Origin: a halophilic archaeon SHRA6
GTDB taxonomy: Archaea > Halobacteriota > Halobacteria > Halobacteriales > Haloferacaceae
Assembly: GCA_005239175.1 (NCBI GenBank)
Contig: ML241294.1
Span: forward strand, 879,275 to 943,274
Direction of reading: 5' to 3'
DNA: 64,000 nt
Shown in pieces: positions 1 to 8,151 of the stretch. The translations under genes and the position numbers were made by a program. Every line of letters begins with the position of its first letter. Position 1 is the stretch's first letter. The notes under the pieces are model-generated. The model searched no databases. It had not been told where the DNA came from and saw only the letters and a list, made by a program, of their open reading frames with translations.

Positions 1-1
1 T

Positions 2-421
2 CTAATCCACGACTTCCCGGCGACGGGCGACAAAACCTACCTCCTACAAGAGTATTTGCCCGACGCCCGCGACTATCGGGCGATGGTGATCGACGGGGAG
101 TACATGGGGGCCGTCGAACGACGGTTGCCGGAGGGCGATCGCGCCAAAGGACGCTGGAAGCACAACGTTCACCGCGGTGCAGCGGCCGAGGGCGTCTCGT
201 TGCCCGACGAACAGCGACAGATCGCAGAACAGACAGCACAGGCGCTCGGAATCGGGTATCTGGGTGTTGATCTGCTTGTAACCGACGATCGAACCCTCGT
301 CGGTGAAACGAACGCGCGGCCGACGATCGACGCGGCAACAAAGTACGAGCCGGGCTTTTACGATCGACTCGCAGGGCTCATCAAACGGACTGCACAGACA
401 CAAAAAACCGAACCCCGGTGA
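2..421 (+). CDS. RimK-like ATP-grasp protein, 3' part only
   Basis: The reading frame is open from the left edge and ends at the TGA at 419-421, so only the C-terminal ~139 residues are present. The visible part contains 'LQEYLPDARDYRAMVIDGEY', 'GRWKHNVHRG' and the metal/ATP-binding end 'VGETNARPTIDA', which are typical of the second half of an ATP-grasp domain in RimK-like ligases. Such enzymes join a carboxylate to an amine or thiol at the cost of ATP; the substrate cannot be read from this fragment. The gene is convergent with the Hsp20 gene, leaving only 2 bases between their stop codons. The true start lies outside the window. Confidence 0.85.
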   Translation, partial: LIHDFPATGDKTYLLQEYLPDARDYRAMVIDGEYMGAVERRLPEGDRAKGRWKHNVHRGAAAEGVSLPDEQRQIAEQTAQALGIGYLGVDLLVTDDRTLVGETNARPTIDAATKYEPGFYDRLAGLIKRTAQTQKTEPR

Positions 422-423
422 AC

Positions 424-795
424 TTACCGAACGTCGATCGATGCGGAGTCGTCGGCCTTCTCAAAGGAGACCTCAAGAACGCCGTTGTTGAACGTCGCAG
501 TCGCGGAGTGTTCGTCGACGCGAACCGGGAGCCGAACGCGCTCGTCGTATTCGCGACGATCGTTGGCAGCGCTGATGGTGAGCGTCTCGCCGTCGCACTG
601 GAGGTTCAACTCCGATTTTTCGATGCCAGGGAGATCAGCGACGAGTCGGACGTGGTCGGTTTCGTCGTACACGTCGACGTGCGTCTCGGACGCAAAGCCC
701 GATCGGTCGTCGTAGCCGCCGGTCATCCCGTGCATCATCCGCTCGATCTCGTCGAAAATGTCGCCGAACGGATCGTCGCGGTCGTCTCTACTCAT
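424..795 (-). CDS. Hsp20/alpha-crystallin small heat shock protein
   Basis: A 123-residue protein with the alpha-crystallin core at about residues 37-115: 'HVDVYDETDHVRLVADLPGI', then 'LTISA' and the closing strand 'ATFNNGVLEVSFEK'. Family members are ATP-independent holdases that bind unfolding proteins in the cytoplasm and assemble into oligomers; the short tail 'ASIDV' supplies an I-x-V type element used for oligomer contacts. I chose the ATG at 795 because 'MSRDDRDDPFGDIFDEIERM' is the usual haloarchaeal N-terminus and a TATA-like box lies about 26 bases upstream. The frame stays open upstream to 1368, but that extension overlaps gap and is not plausible. Confidence 0.92.
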   Translation of the reverse strand: MSRDDRDDPFGDIFDEIERMMHGMTGGYDDRSGFASETHVDVYDETDHVRLVADLPGIEKSELNLQCDGETLTISAANDRREYDERVRLPVRVDEHSATATFNNGVLEVSFEKADDSASIDVR

Positions 796-815
796 GGATC
801 CTGATAGGAACCTCG

Positions 816-825
816 CTATCAAAAG
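816..825 (-). promoter_or_regulatory. TATA-like box of the Hsp20 gene
   Basis: On the minus strand this reads CTTTTGATAG and is centred about 26 bases before the ATG at 795. That is the spacing expected for a leaderless haloarchaeal transcript. Confidence 0.45.
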
Positions 826-905
826 CGTTCTGTCCGTGGGGCAATTCCGCCGTATTACCTTCCGAGACCTATGCTCATGATAAACTATCGACAACGTGAC
901 TGCCG

Positions 906-914
906 ATTTTAAGT
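906..914 (+). promoter_or_regulatory. TATA-like box of gap
   Basis: TTTTAAGT is centred about 27 bases upstream of the ATG at 938. This favours 938 over the in-frame GTG at 896 and suggests a leaderless mRNA. Confidence 0.5.
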
Positions 915-937
915 ATCTGGGGATCGCTTTTTCGGAT

Positions 938-1996
938 ATGAGTAAATCGTACCTCAACGCAGGCGAAGCTGTCGCCGAGGAGGATGTCGTTCGCATCGGT
1001 CTCAACGGCTTCGGGCGGATCGGTCGCAGCGTGTTCCGTGCGGTACTAGAGAGTCCGCACATCGAGCTTGCAGGGATCAACGACGTCATGGATCCCGAAG
1101 ACATGCGGTATCTCGCAAAGTACGATACCATCATGGGGCGGCTCGACGGGCTCGAGCTCACCGACGGCGCGCTGACGATCGGCGACACCTCGACCCCGGT
1201 GTACAACATCCAGAGCCCGGCTGAACTCCCGTGGGACGATCTCGATGTCGACGTTGCCTTCGAGTGTACCGGAATCTTCCGAACGAAAGACGACGCGAGC
1301 GCCCACCTCGATGCAGGCGCAGACACAGTCATCATCTCCGCGCCGCCGAAGGGTGACAAGCCGGTCAAACAGCTCGTCTACGGAGTCAACCACGAAGAGT
1401 ACGACGGCGAAGACGTGATCTCGAACGCCTCCTGTACCACCAACAGCGTGACGCCCGTGGCAAAGGTGCTCGACGAGGAGTTCGGCATCCGATCGGGAAC
1501 GCTCACCACCGTCCACGCCTACACCGGTTCGCAGAACCTCATCGACAGCCCGAAGGCCAAACAGCGCCGGGGTCGCGCAGCCGCCGAGAACATCGTCCCG
1601 ACGACGACCGGCGCAGCCCAGGCGGCAACCAAGATCCTCCCGCAACTGGAAGGCAAACTCGACGGAATGGCGATCCGGGTGCCGATCCCGAACGGCTCGC
1701 TCACTGAACTCGTCGTCGATCTCGAATCGAGCGTCACGGTTGAGGACGTCAACGACGCGTTCCGCGCGGCCGCCGATTCAGGGCCACTCGCCGGCGTGCT
1801 CGGCTACACGGACGATGAGGTCGTCTCCTCAGACATCGTCGGCCTGCCGTTTTCCTCGTACGCGGATCTGAACTCGACGGACGTCGTCGGCGACGACGGC
1901 GACGGCCTCGTGAAGATCCTGACGTGGTACGACAACGAGTACGGCTTCTCGAGCCGAATGCTCGACATGGCCGAGTACGTCACGAACGAAGCGTAA
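938..1996 (+). CDS. gap: Glyceraldehyde-3-phosphate dehydrogenase, bacterial type (class I)
   Basis: A 352-residue cytoplasmic enzyme that oxidises glyceraldehyde 3-phosphate to 1,3-bisphosphoglycerate with NAD(P). Visible are the Rossmann start 'RIGLNGFGRIGRSVFR', the catalytic block 'SNASCTTNSVTP' with the nucleophile at Cys166, 'TVHAYTGSQNL', and the C-terminal 'WYDNEYGFSSRM'. These identify the bacterial-type form rather than the archaeal (gapII) form. Haloarchaea that carry both use the bacterial type for sugar breakdown. The ATG at 938 gives the usual haloarchaeal N-terminus 'MSKSYL'. pgk follows 66 bases downstream and encodes the next glycolytic step, so the two probably share transcripts. 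Confidence 0.96.
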   Translation: MSKSYLNAGEAVAEEDVVRIGLNGFGRIGRSVFRAVLESPHIELAGINDVMDPEDMRYLAKYDTIMGRLDGLELTDGALTIGDTSTPVYNIQSPAELPWDDLDVDVAFECTGIFRTKDDASAHLDAGADTVIISAPPKGDKPVKQLVYGVNHEEYDGEDVISNASCTTNSVTPVAKVLDEEFGIRSGTLTTVHAYTGSQNLIDSPKAKQRRGRAAAENIVPTTTGAAQAATKILPQLEGKLDGMAIRVPIPNGSLTELVVDLESSVTVEDVNDAFRAAADSGPLAGVLGYTDDEVVSSDIVGLPFSSYADLNSTDVVGDDGDGLVKILTWYDNEYGFSSRMLDMAEYVTNEA

Positions 1997-2062
1997 GGCC
2001 CGATCGCGCACACGACCACATCGATTTTTGCTCGCATCCACCAACAGAGAGCCAGAGACACC

Positions 2063-3280
2063 ATGACTACGTTCAACACCATCGACGACCTCGACGACGC
2101 ACAGCGCGTCCTCGTCCGGCTCGATCTCAACTCGCCGGTCGAAGACGGGACCGCCCAGGACAACCGCCGGTTCGATCGCCACGCCGAAACCGTCCGCGAA
2201 CTTGCCGAGGCGGGCCACCGCGTCGTGTGCATGGCCCATCAGGGTCGGCCGGGACGCGACAGCTTCATTTCGCTGTCGAGTCACGCCGAGGTGCTCGCCA
2301 GCCACATCGATCGCGACGTGGCGTTCGTCGAGGGCATCTATAGCGAGACGGCCCTCGAGGCGATCCGATCGCTCGAGGCGGGGGACGTACTTCTGCTGGA
2401 GAACACCCGGATGGCCGACGAGGAACTCCCCGAAGAAGCCCCCGAAGTGAAAGCCGAAACCGACTTTGTCCAGACACTCGCGGGTGAGTTCGACGCGTAC
2501 ATCAACGACGCGTACTCGGCGGCACACCGCAAACACGCCTCGCTGGTCGGCTTCCCGCTCGTCCTGCCCGCGTACGCAGGCCGTGTGATGGAGTCGGAGT
2601 ACGAGGCCAATACCGCGATCGCCGAACGCGAATTCGACGGCCAGGTGACGATGGTCATCGGCGGGACAAAAGCCACCGACGTCATCGGCGTGATGAACGC
2701 GATCGGCGATCGCATCGACACCTTCTGCATGGGTGGGATCGCCGGGGAGCTGTTCCTGCGTGCAGACGGCGCGAACGTCGGCTACGACATCGACGATGCC
2801 GATCTCTACGACAGCCAGTGGGACGAGAACGCAGACACCATCAGCGAGCTCTTGGCCGATCGCGGCGACCAGATCGAACTCGCGGTTGACCTCGCGTACG
2901 CCGACGAGGAGGACGAGCGCGCAGAGATCGACGTGGACGCAATTGCGGAGAAGACGGAGTCATTCCTCGATATCGGCTCCGATAGCGTCGCGGCCTACGA
3001 GCCGATCATCCGAGACTCGGATGCGGTGTTCGTCAAGGGGGCCCTCGGCGTCTTCGAAGACGAGCGATTCTCGGTCGGAACGGTCGGCGTACTCGAGGCG
3101 ATCGCCGACACTGACTGCTTTTCGGTCGTCGGGGGTGGCGACACTTCCCGAGCGATCGAGATGTACGGAATGGAAGAATCGGACTTCTCGCACGTCTCGA
3201 TCGCCGGCGGGGCCTACATCCGCGCGCTGACCGGCGAGCCGCTGCCGGCGATCGAGCTGTTGATCGACGCAGCCGAATAA
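2063..3280 (+). CDS. pgk: Phosphoglycerate kinase
   Basis: A 405-residue kinase that transfers phosphate from 1,3-bisphosphoglycerate to ADP. The N-terminal substrate-binding half begins 'RVLVRLDLNSPVEDG' with 'MAHQGRPG', 'LLLENTRM' and 'FDAYINDAYSAAHRKHAS'. The C-terminal nucleotide half carries 'FVKGALGVFE' and the glycine-rich 'VVGGGDTSRAI'. Length and domain order are normal for an archaeal PGK. It follows gap in the same direction and completes the substrate-level phosphorylation pair. It has no obvious promoter of its own close to the ATG, consistent with co-transcription. Confidence 0.96.
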   Translation: MTTFNTIDDLDDAQRVLVRLDLNSPVEDGTAQDNRRFDRHAETVRELAEAGHRVVCMAHQGRPGRDSFISLSSHAEVLASHIDRDVAFVEGIYSETALEAIRSLEAGDVLLLENTRMADEELPEEAPEVKAETDFVQTLAGEFDAYINDAYSAAHRKHASLVGFPLVLPAYAGRVMESEYEANTAIAEREFDGQVTMVIGGTKATDVIGVMNAIGDRIDTFCMGGIAGELFLRADGANVGYDIDDADLYDSQWDENADTISELLADRGDQIELAVDLAYADEEDERAEIDVDAIAEKTESFLDIGSDSVAAYEPIIRDSDAVFVKGALGVFEDERFSVGTVGVLEAIADTDCFSVVGGGDTSRAIEMYGMEESDFSHVSIAGGAYIRALTGEPLPAIELLIDAAE

Positions 3281-3301
3281 CAGTACAGGTCAGTCCATAC
3301 T

Positions 3302-3544
3302 GTTTATTATAGCGAAGCATCGCTCAACAATGCGATCACAGCGCAGATCGGCGATCGCGCAGTCCCGATCGGCCCGCTCGAACTACAGATCGCGTACAAG
3401 CTGTACCTCGCTGCGCAGAAGGATCTCGAAGACGCCGTTCACCGCTATATGCTGTTCGAAAAAAGCCGTAGTATACCTCGCCTCGAACAGTGGGTAACAC
3501 GACTCGATGTCGAGGACGAATATGAGCGACTCAAACAAGCGTGA
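3302..3544 (+). pseudogene. Remnant of a haloarchaeal nucleotidyltransferase-like gene (C-terminal part only)
   Basis: An open frame with no usable start encodes about 80 residues ending at the TGA at 3542-3544. Its 'VPIGPLELQIAYKLYL' and 'KDLEDAVHRYMLFEKS' resemble the C-terminal part of haloarchaeal proteins often annotated as nucleotidyltransferase or antitoxin-like. The frame runs back into the PGK stop region without an ATG, so the N-terminal domain is missing. The end overlaps the start of the next small gene, as expected for an originally coupled two-gene unit. The family name is a recollection and uncertain; the truncation is seen directly. Confidence 0.55.
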
Positions 3545-3785
3545 GCATCTTGCGGCGAAGCACGAACGCAACCGCGAGCAGCGCATCAAGCGTATCAAAC
3601 GTTGGGTCGAATATCTCAGATCCGAGCCGGCGGAAAAATGGGGACCACAACAGAACGCAGTCGTCGACGGGCAGCTCGAGGCAGCCCAGCACGTACAAAC
3701 CTCAGTATCCCATCAGCAACACGTTACAGATGTGGCGATCGAGATCCGTGAGGCGAACAAGAAGTCCGACACTGATGCCGAATAG
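3522..3785 (+). CDS. Small charged hypothetical protein
   Basis: An 87-residue, highly charged, mostly helical protein beginning 'MSDSNKREHLAAKHERNREQ' and containing 'VEYLRSEPAEKWGPQQNAVV'. The ATG at 3522 lies within the last codons of the upstream remnant, indicating former translational coupling. I recall haloarchaeal gene pairs in which a nucleotidyltransferase-like gene precedes a small protein of this appearance, so it may be the surviving half of a toxin-antitoxin-like pair. No catalytic motif is visible. Function unknown. Confidence 0.6.
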   Translation: MSDSNKREHLAAKHERNREQRIKRIKRWVEYLRSEPAEKWGPQQNAVVDGQLEAAQHVQTSVSHQQHVTDVAIEIREANKKSDTDAE

Positions 3786-3855
3786 TGGGTACGTTCGGTA
3801 GAGAGTTCGTCCAGTGGGAGACCGAGTGATGTCTGGGGCCGTGGAGATCACAAAT

Positions 3856-4032
3856 TCACGCGTACAACCCAGCAGCAACGAGCAGCCGAAAACTGAGGGT
3901 CCACAGCAACTGGAGTAAGGGCCCAGCGGCGATCGCAATCCACGCCTGCGTCTCATCATTGGTCCGAGCCGCCACGGCGTAGGCAATCATCAACGCGAAC
4001 ACGAACCACAGAAACGTCCCGATATCATACAT
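3856..4032 (-). CDS. Small two-TM membrane protein
   Basis: A 58-residue ORF starting 'MYDIGTFLWFVFALMIAYAV' with a second hydrophobic stretch around 'AIAAGPLLQLLWTLSF'. This gives two predicted membrane helices joined by a short polar loop containing 'ARTNDETQAW'. The composition is clearly protein-like and it fills an otherwise empty space. No family is recognised. It may sit in the cytoplasmic membrane as a small accessory subunit. Confidence 0.6.
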   Translation of the reverse strand: MYDIGTFLWFVFALMIAYAVAARTNDETQAWIAIAAGPLLQLLWTLSFRLLVAAGLYA

Positions 4033-4183
4033 GAATATCTCGGGTATTGAGATATCTGTCGTATCGGCTTTGTCATCGCAATTCTTTGCAAGAGAAGGAT
4101 TGCTGTGGCCCTATCTCCTGTTCCTATCGGGAAGAGCTGCTTACCGTTGCAGAAAGGTTCGGGCCGGATTTGTGTCTTTAATT

Positions 4184-4894
4184 CTAAAACTCGTTCCCCA
4201 ATAGTTTCTCACTTATCCTATGTTCCATTTCTAATCCGTATAGCTTCTTATGAAGCAGGTTGACAGACTCCCATGCCTGATGAATTTCTGACTCAACATC
4301 CCGGTCCGCCAGTTCTTCTTCACTAACTGAATTGTGGACAAGGTCGCTTCGTTTCTTGTATGTATTCCGAATAGTATCCCATTCTCCACTATCAATTACT
4401 CCTGTGATGAATAACAGCCATCCACGTTCCCACTGAGATTTATTCTCAATATCATCACTAACGCGGTTACTCCGTCGTCCGTCATCAACGACAGAATCAA
4501 GAATTAACTCTGCTGAGAGGCCCTCCATCAGGACCCCCGCATGGCTATAGTACGTAGTGAGCTCGGACCTGATTGTTAACCAGTGAAGCTTTTTTGGGGT
4601 GACCTCGGCTTCTTCGGGCAAGTCAACATCTCGGGGTGATGCTGCGGCCATTCGCTGCAGGCTTCTTCGCATATCATCGAATCGTAATACTTGGCGGTCG
4701 ATAGTCGTTATCGACTCAGAAATGTAGTGGAGAACGTCCGGGAGACCTGCGCCAAATGGTTCGTTGCTCCCGAATTCCTCAGTCGTCAACACATCAGCAA
4801 CGGTCTCCATATGGGACTCGTGTGTATGAGATAGATAATTTGCTAACAATTGTAACTCCGGTTCTGAAATCCCGTTGTCCTCAAAGTCAGCCAT
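4184..4894 (-). CDS. Unknown protein with a HEPN-like motif
   Basis: A 236-residue, helix-rich, acidic protein of lower GC than its surroundings, suggesting horizontal acquisition. The C-terminal half contains 'KKRSDLVHNS', which fits the R-x4-H signature of HEPN domains (often RNases in defence or toxin systems); 'SELTTYYSHAGVLMEGLSAE' would form an earlier helix of such a bundle. Residues 1-100 show no known motif. The start 'MADFEDNGISEPELQ' at 4894 is the natural one. The neighbour on the other strand is another low-GC unknown. The HEPN assignment rests on one motif and is tentative. Confidence 0.75.
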   Translation of the reverse strand: MADFEDNGISEPELQLLANYLSHTHESHMETVADVLTTEEFGSNEPFGAGLPDVLHYISESITTIDRQVLRFDDMRRSLQRMAAASPRDVDLPEEAEVTPKKLHWLTIRSELTTYYSHAGVLMEGLSAELILDSVVDDGRRSNRVSDDIENKSQWERGWLLFITGVIDSGEWDTIRNTYKKRSDLVHNSVSEEELADRDVESEIHQAWESVNLLHKKLYGLEMEHRISEKLLGNEF

Positions 4895-4958
4895 ATTACC
4901 CTCTTCAAAGAGTTGCTGCTATTAAGTATCCCCACTGACAACAGGTCAGTTGGATTGT

Positions 4959-5315
4959 ATGCCAGGGGAAGAAATTTGTACCATTATCAATGCTCACGTC
5001 GAAAACTGTGGTCAACCACCTCAATTCGACAGTGATGACTTCGACTATGTTAGCTACTTTGAGAATGCCCACGGTGACCAGTCCCTTTTTCTATACGATT
5101 CTGATGAGAGTGAGATAGTGGTCTATTTGGCAGATGCAGGCTGGGAGAACCCCCAAATCCTCCCAGCTAGATTATTAGTTGAGAATACATCACCGTCAGA
5201 TGACGTCGATATTGGGGTGCGGCCAGATTCCAGCGAGAAACTCTGGCTCAAAGCATGCAAATCTGCAGTTAAACCACGGGTTGAATATGCCCTCCAAGCG
5301 GGAGACGATGGCTGA
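4959..5315 (+). CDS. Acidic hypothetical protein
   Basis: A 118-residue acidic protein starting 'MPGEEICTIINAHVENCGQP'; a TTG nine bases upstream would add three residues but the ATG is preferred. It contains 'YDSDESEIVVYLADAGWENP' and ends 'ALQAGDDG'. No TM segment, signal peptide or known motif is seen. It is divergent from the HEPN-like gene with only about 65 bases between them, and both have relatively AT-rich sequence, so they may have arrived together. Function unknown. Confidence 0.6.
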   Translation: MPGEEICTIINAHVENCGQPPQFDSDDFDYVSYFENAHGDQSLFLYDSDESEIVVYLADAGWENPQILPARLLVENTSPSDDVDIGVRPDSSEKLWLKACKSAVKPRVEYALQAGDDG

Positions 5316-5368
5316 ATAGTATGCTATAAGGGCAGTATCTGCGAATTACAGTCTGCGCCGCAGGCGCA

Positions 5369-5440
5369 AGCCTAGGCCGGGATTTGAACCCGGGCTCTCG
5401 TCCTTACCAAGGACGCGCTTTACCGCTAAGCTACCCAGGC
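5369..5440 (-). tRNA. tRNA-Thr (GGT)
   Basis: On the minus strand a complete cloverleaf is visible. The acceptor arms GCCTGGG/CCTAGGC pair with one G-T. The anticodon stem CGTCC/GGACG encloses loop TTGGTAA (anticodon GGT, reading ACC/ACU). The T arm is CCCGG-GTTCAAA-TCCCGG-like. The discriminator base is T. No intron. No duplicated 3' end was noticed next to it. Confidence 0.95.
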
Positions 5441-5573
5441 AAGCAATGATTCGTTTGGCGGTTGTCTCTTTAGGCGTTTCGATTCCGATCGTCCGATGTC
5501 CCGATCGCGTCACGCGGTTTCCGTGCCACAAAATCCCACGCCTTCACCGATCGCTAGCGATCGCTGTCTGTCC

Positions 5574-6239
5574 CTACCCGTCTGTTGCCGACGAGGGCAC
5601 ACGCGTATCAGTCAGCGAGGCCAGCCGATCGGTCGTCACGTTCGTCACCGTCTCGCCGGCGGGCGGCAGGGAGTCTCCGTCGTATCCACGGGCCAGTTCA
5701 GAAACGAACGATCGAAGCTCTTGGGGGGCCTCGCCACCGGCGGCGGTCGAGCCGGCGATCACCGCCAACTCGAACACGTCGGCTTCGAGGTTTCGATCGA
5801 GGCGATCGACATCGGCGCCGGGGTCGCGGCGGCGCGTCTGATCGCGGCCGAACGAGCGGACGGTTTCGACTGCCGCCGTGGCTGCGTCGGTTCGGGCGAG
5901 TAAGTAAAATCCTCGCGAGACGAGCACGTCGGCCGCGAGGATCTCCATGTCGGGGGTGAGGTTCTCCGCGTCAGTCCCCTCGGGGAGCCACGGCTCGTCG
6001 TGGGCGAGCGTGCGAGTGAGCCGAAGGCCCTCGTAGATGAGTTGTACGCCAGCGGCCTGCTCTGTGAGCCCGCGTGCGTCGACTGACGGATCCATCGCTC
6101 GCGCGCTCGCAAGCGTGAGAACACCGGGTGTCATCGACGTCTCGGTAAGTCGAGCCTCGAGGATTTCGCGTAGACGCGGAGGCTCGATGTCGGCGATCGC
6201 CTCCGTGGCGGCCGCCCGCGTCGCAACGGCGTCGTCCAT
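5574..6239 (-). CDS. Helical haloarchaeal protein, polyprenyl-synthetase-like in appearance
   Basis: A 221-residue, alanine-rich helical protein of a family conserved in haloarchaea (I recall DUF7114). Segments such as 'AAGVQLIYEGLRLTRTLAHD' and 'DMEILAADVLVSRGFYLLAR' resemble helices of class II isoprenoid synthases, but the two Asp-rich DDxxD metal sites are not evident, so catalysis cannot be claimed. It is divergent from the crotonase gene, about 60 bases away. The start 'MDDAVATRAAATEAIADIEP' at 6239 suits the family. It could be a non-catalytic partner of a prenyl synthase; that is inference. Confidence 0.75.
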   Translation of the reverse strand: MDDAVATRAAATEAIADIEPPRLREILEARLTETSMTPGVLTLASARAMDPSVDARGLTEQAAGVQLIYEGLRLTRTLAHDEPWLPEGTDAENLTPDMEILAADVLVSRGFYLLARTDAATAAVETVRSFGRDQTRRRDPGADVDRLDRNLEADVFELAVIAGSTAAGGEAPQELRSFVSELARGYDGDSLPPAGETVTNVTTDRLASLTDTRVPSSATDG

Positions 6240-6298
6240 TAGCCGAATATTCGACTGGCAACGGCAAAGACCTTTGGAAACTCCCCCTAGCTGGGCAT

Positions 6299-6994
6299 AT
6301 GATCCGATCGAAACGCGCCGACGGCTACCGAATCCTCACCCTCGATCGTCCCGATCGCAGAAACGCGCTGACACCCCAGGGACTGACCCAGCTGGAAGCG
6401 GCGATCCGCGACGCGACAGCGCCTGTACTCTACCTTCACGGGGGCGGCTCAGCGTTCTGTGCCGGCGCGGATCTCGACAGCGTGGCCGCGCTCTCCGATC
6501 CCGAAGCGTTCGCCGCACACGGCCAGCGGGTCGCCAACGCAATCGCGGAGACCGACGCGATCGTCGTCGCCGGAATCGACGGCCCCGCACGCGGCGGTGG
6601 CGTCGAACTCGCCGTGGCCTGTGATCTTCGAATCGCGACACCGCAGGCGACGTTCGCCGAACCAGGCGTTCGCTTCGGGCTGTTCGGCGCCTGGGGCGGC
6701 ACCCTCCGGTTACCACACATCGTTGGAGAAGGGAACGCGCTGGACATTGCGCTGTCAGGGCGGACGATCGACGCCGAGGAGGCCCGCCAGATGGGACTGA
6801 TCTCGCGGCTCGTCGACGACCCTGAGCGTGTTGCCAAAGAGCTCACCGCAAACAAGCCAGACGCGCTCGCGCACGTCAAACATCGCATCCGCGATCGAGC
6901 CGAGTCGTCGACACAGCTCGAAGCGGAGACAACGGCGTTTGCGGCGCTGTACGATCGCTACGGAGAGGCGATTGCTGCCGATCGGTCTAACTGA
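6299..6994 (+). CDS. Enoyl-CoA hydratase/isomerase (crotonase) family protein
   Basis: A 231-residue cytoplasmic protein of the crotonase fold. It has the typical 'ILTLDRPDRRNALT', the first oxyanion segment 'GSAFCAGADLDSVAAL', the second 'ARGGGVELAVACDLRIA', and the catalytic-region Glu in 'ATFAEPGVRFGLFGAWGG'. The C-terminal helices are short, so it is slightly smaller than the ~255-residue hydratases. Likely acts on an acyl-CoA ester in fatty acid or branched-chain breakdown, but crotonases vary widely in reaction. No acyl-CoA partner genes lie beside it. The ATG at 6299 is the first and only good start. Confidence 0.9.
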   Translation: MIRSKRADGYRILTLDRPDRRNALTPQGLTQLEAAIRDATAPVLYLHGGGSAFCAGADLDSVAALSDPEAFAAHGQRVANAIAETDAIVVAGIDGPARGGGVELAVACDLRIATPQATFAEPGVRFGLFGAWGGTLRLPHIVGEGNALDIALSGRTIDAEEARQMGLISRLVDDPERVAKELTANKPDALAHVKHRIRDRAESSTQLEAETTAFAALYDRYGEAIAADRSN

Positions 6995-7054
6995 TAACTG
7001 CTGTTACTGCCGATCGGTCTGAGCAACAGTACAAATGCGTCGTGTTCTGACCGC

Positions 7055-7888
7055 TTACAACAGAACCGGATCGGGTGCCGGCGGCATGGCCCGTTTGTGT
7101 TCGCTTTCGGCGACGAGCGACTCGACGCGATCGATTTGTTCGGCAGTGACGTCAAGGGCCTCGATCGTCGCACTCGTCGACAGCGGGCCGTCGATGTGGA
7201 GTGCGAGGATCGCATCCAGCGTGTCGTAGTCGAGCCCGAGTTCGTCCTCGTCGGTCTGGTCGACCCACATCCCCGCGGTCGGCGTCTGCATCACGAGGTC
7301 GCGATCGACGCCGATGTGAGCAGCGAGCTGTCTGACCTGCTGTTTGTAGAGCCCCCCGATCGGGTTGCAGTCGACCGCCTGGTCGCCGTACTTGGTGAAG
7401 TAGCCGGTCATCGCCTCCGATCGGTTGCCCGTTCCGAGGACGATCCGGTTCTCGTGGTTCGCGATGAAGTAGTTCAACACCGCCCGCGTCCGGACGTAGA
7501 CGTTGCCGGCGGCCATGCGATCGTCGGCAGCGTCCGGATACGCCTCGAAGAACTGCTCGGCGATCGGCTGGATCTCGATGACGTCGTACTCGATGCCCAG
7601 GTCGGTCGCGACCCGCTCGGCGTCGCTCATTGTCTCTGGGTCGTTGACCTCACTCGGCATCACGAGCCCGTGAAGGCCGTCAGTGCCAAGCGCTTCCACC
7701 GCGAGATGGGCAGTGGTCGTCGAATCGATGCCGCCTGAGAGTCCCAATGTCGCGCCGTCGGCCCCCGCAGCGTCGACGGTCTCACGAATGAATGAGACGA
7801 GGTGGTCTTCGACCCGATCGAGTTCATCATCCGAAAGCGTGAGATCAATCGGCGGTTCCTCCCGCAACAGAACGCTTTCCTCAGCCAT
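7055..7888 (-). CDS. nadE: NH3-dependent NAD+ synthetase
   Basis: A 277-residue enzyme that amidates deamido-NAD+ to NAD+ using ammonia and ATP, the last step of NAD synthesis. The PP-loop 'LGLSGGIDSTTTAHLAVEAL' binds ATP; 'GTGNRSEAMTGYFTKYGDQA' and 'YKQQVRQLAAHIG' are typical NadE segments. There is no N-terminal glutaminase domain, so it is the ammonia-dependent short form. The ATG at 7888 has a TATA-like GTATTAGAG about 27 bases upstream. The gene is convergent with the crotonase gene. Confidence 0.95.
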   Translation of the reverse strand: MAEESVLLREEPPIDLTLSDDELDRVEDHLVSFIRETVDAAGADGATLGLSGGIDSTTTAHLAVEALGTDGLHGLVMPSEVNDPETMSDAERVATDLGIEYDVIEIQPIAEQFFEAYPDAADDRMAAGNVYVRTRAVLNYFIANHENRIVLGTGNRSEAMTGYFTKYGDQAVDCNPIGGLYKQQVRQLAAHIGVDRDLVMQTPTAGMWVDQTDEDELGLDYDTLDAILALHIDGPLSTSATIEALDVTAEQIDRVESLVAESEHKRAMPPAPDPVLL

Positions 7889-8080
7889 ACCAGTGATATG
7901 GCGTGCAGGCTCTAATACCCGTTCGTTTTCGCAAATTTGTGGACACTTGTGTGATTTAGTGTGAGTTTGTGGTCGATCGTGCAGGGCTAGCGACCAATTG
8001 CGGTGAACGCAGGCAGTGGACGCTCACACTGCAGGGGCGATCGACGCATATAAATTGAAAAACACGGTACGTTTAGGTGC

Positions 8081-8151
8081 GCGCCGTTGGTCCAGTGGTA
8101 GGACAGAGCCTTCCCAAGGCTCTAGCCCGGGTTCAATTCCCGGACGGCGCA
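8081..8151 (+). tRNA. tRNA-Gly (CCC)
   Basis: The acceptor arms GCGCCGT/ACGGCGC pair perfectly. The anticodon stem GAGCC/GGCTC holds loop TTCCCAA (anticodon CCC, codon GGG). The T arm contains GGTTCAATTCC. Discriminator A. The last 22 bases recur downstream at 8221-8242 and, less exactly, at 8340-8361. Confidence 0.96.

Noticed and set aside
796-1368. Long upstream extension of the Hsp20 reading frame (to 1368)
   Set aside because: It lies opposite gap, lacks protein-like composition, and the internal ATG at 795 has the family N-terminus and a TATA-like box.
5369-5440. tRNA-Thr as an integration site
   Set aside because: I saw no second copy of its 3' end and no integrase gene in the neighbourhood.
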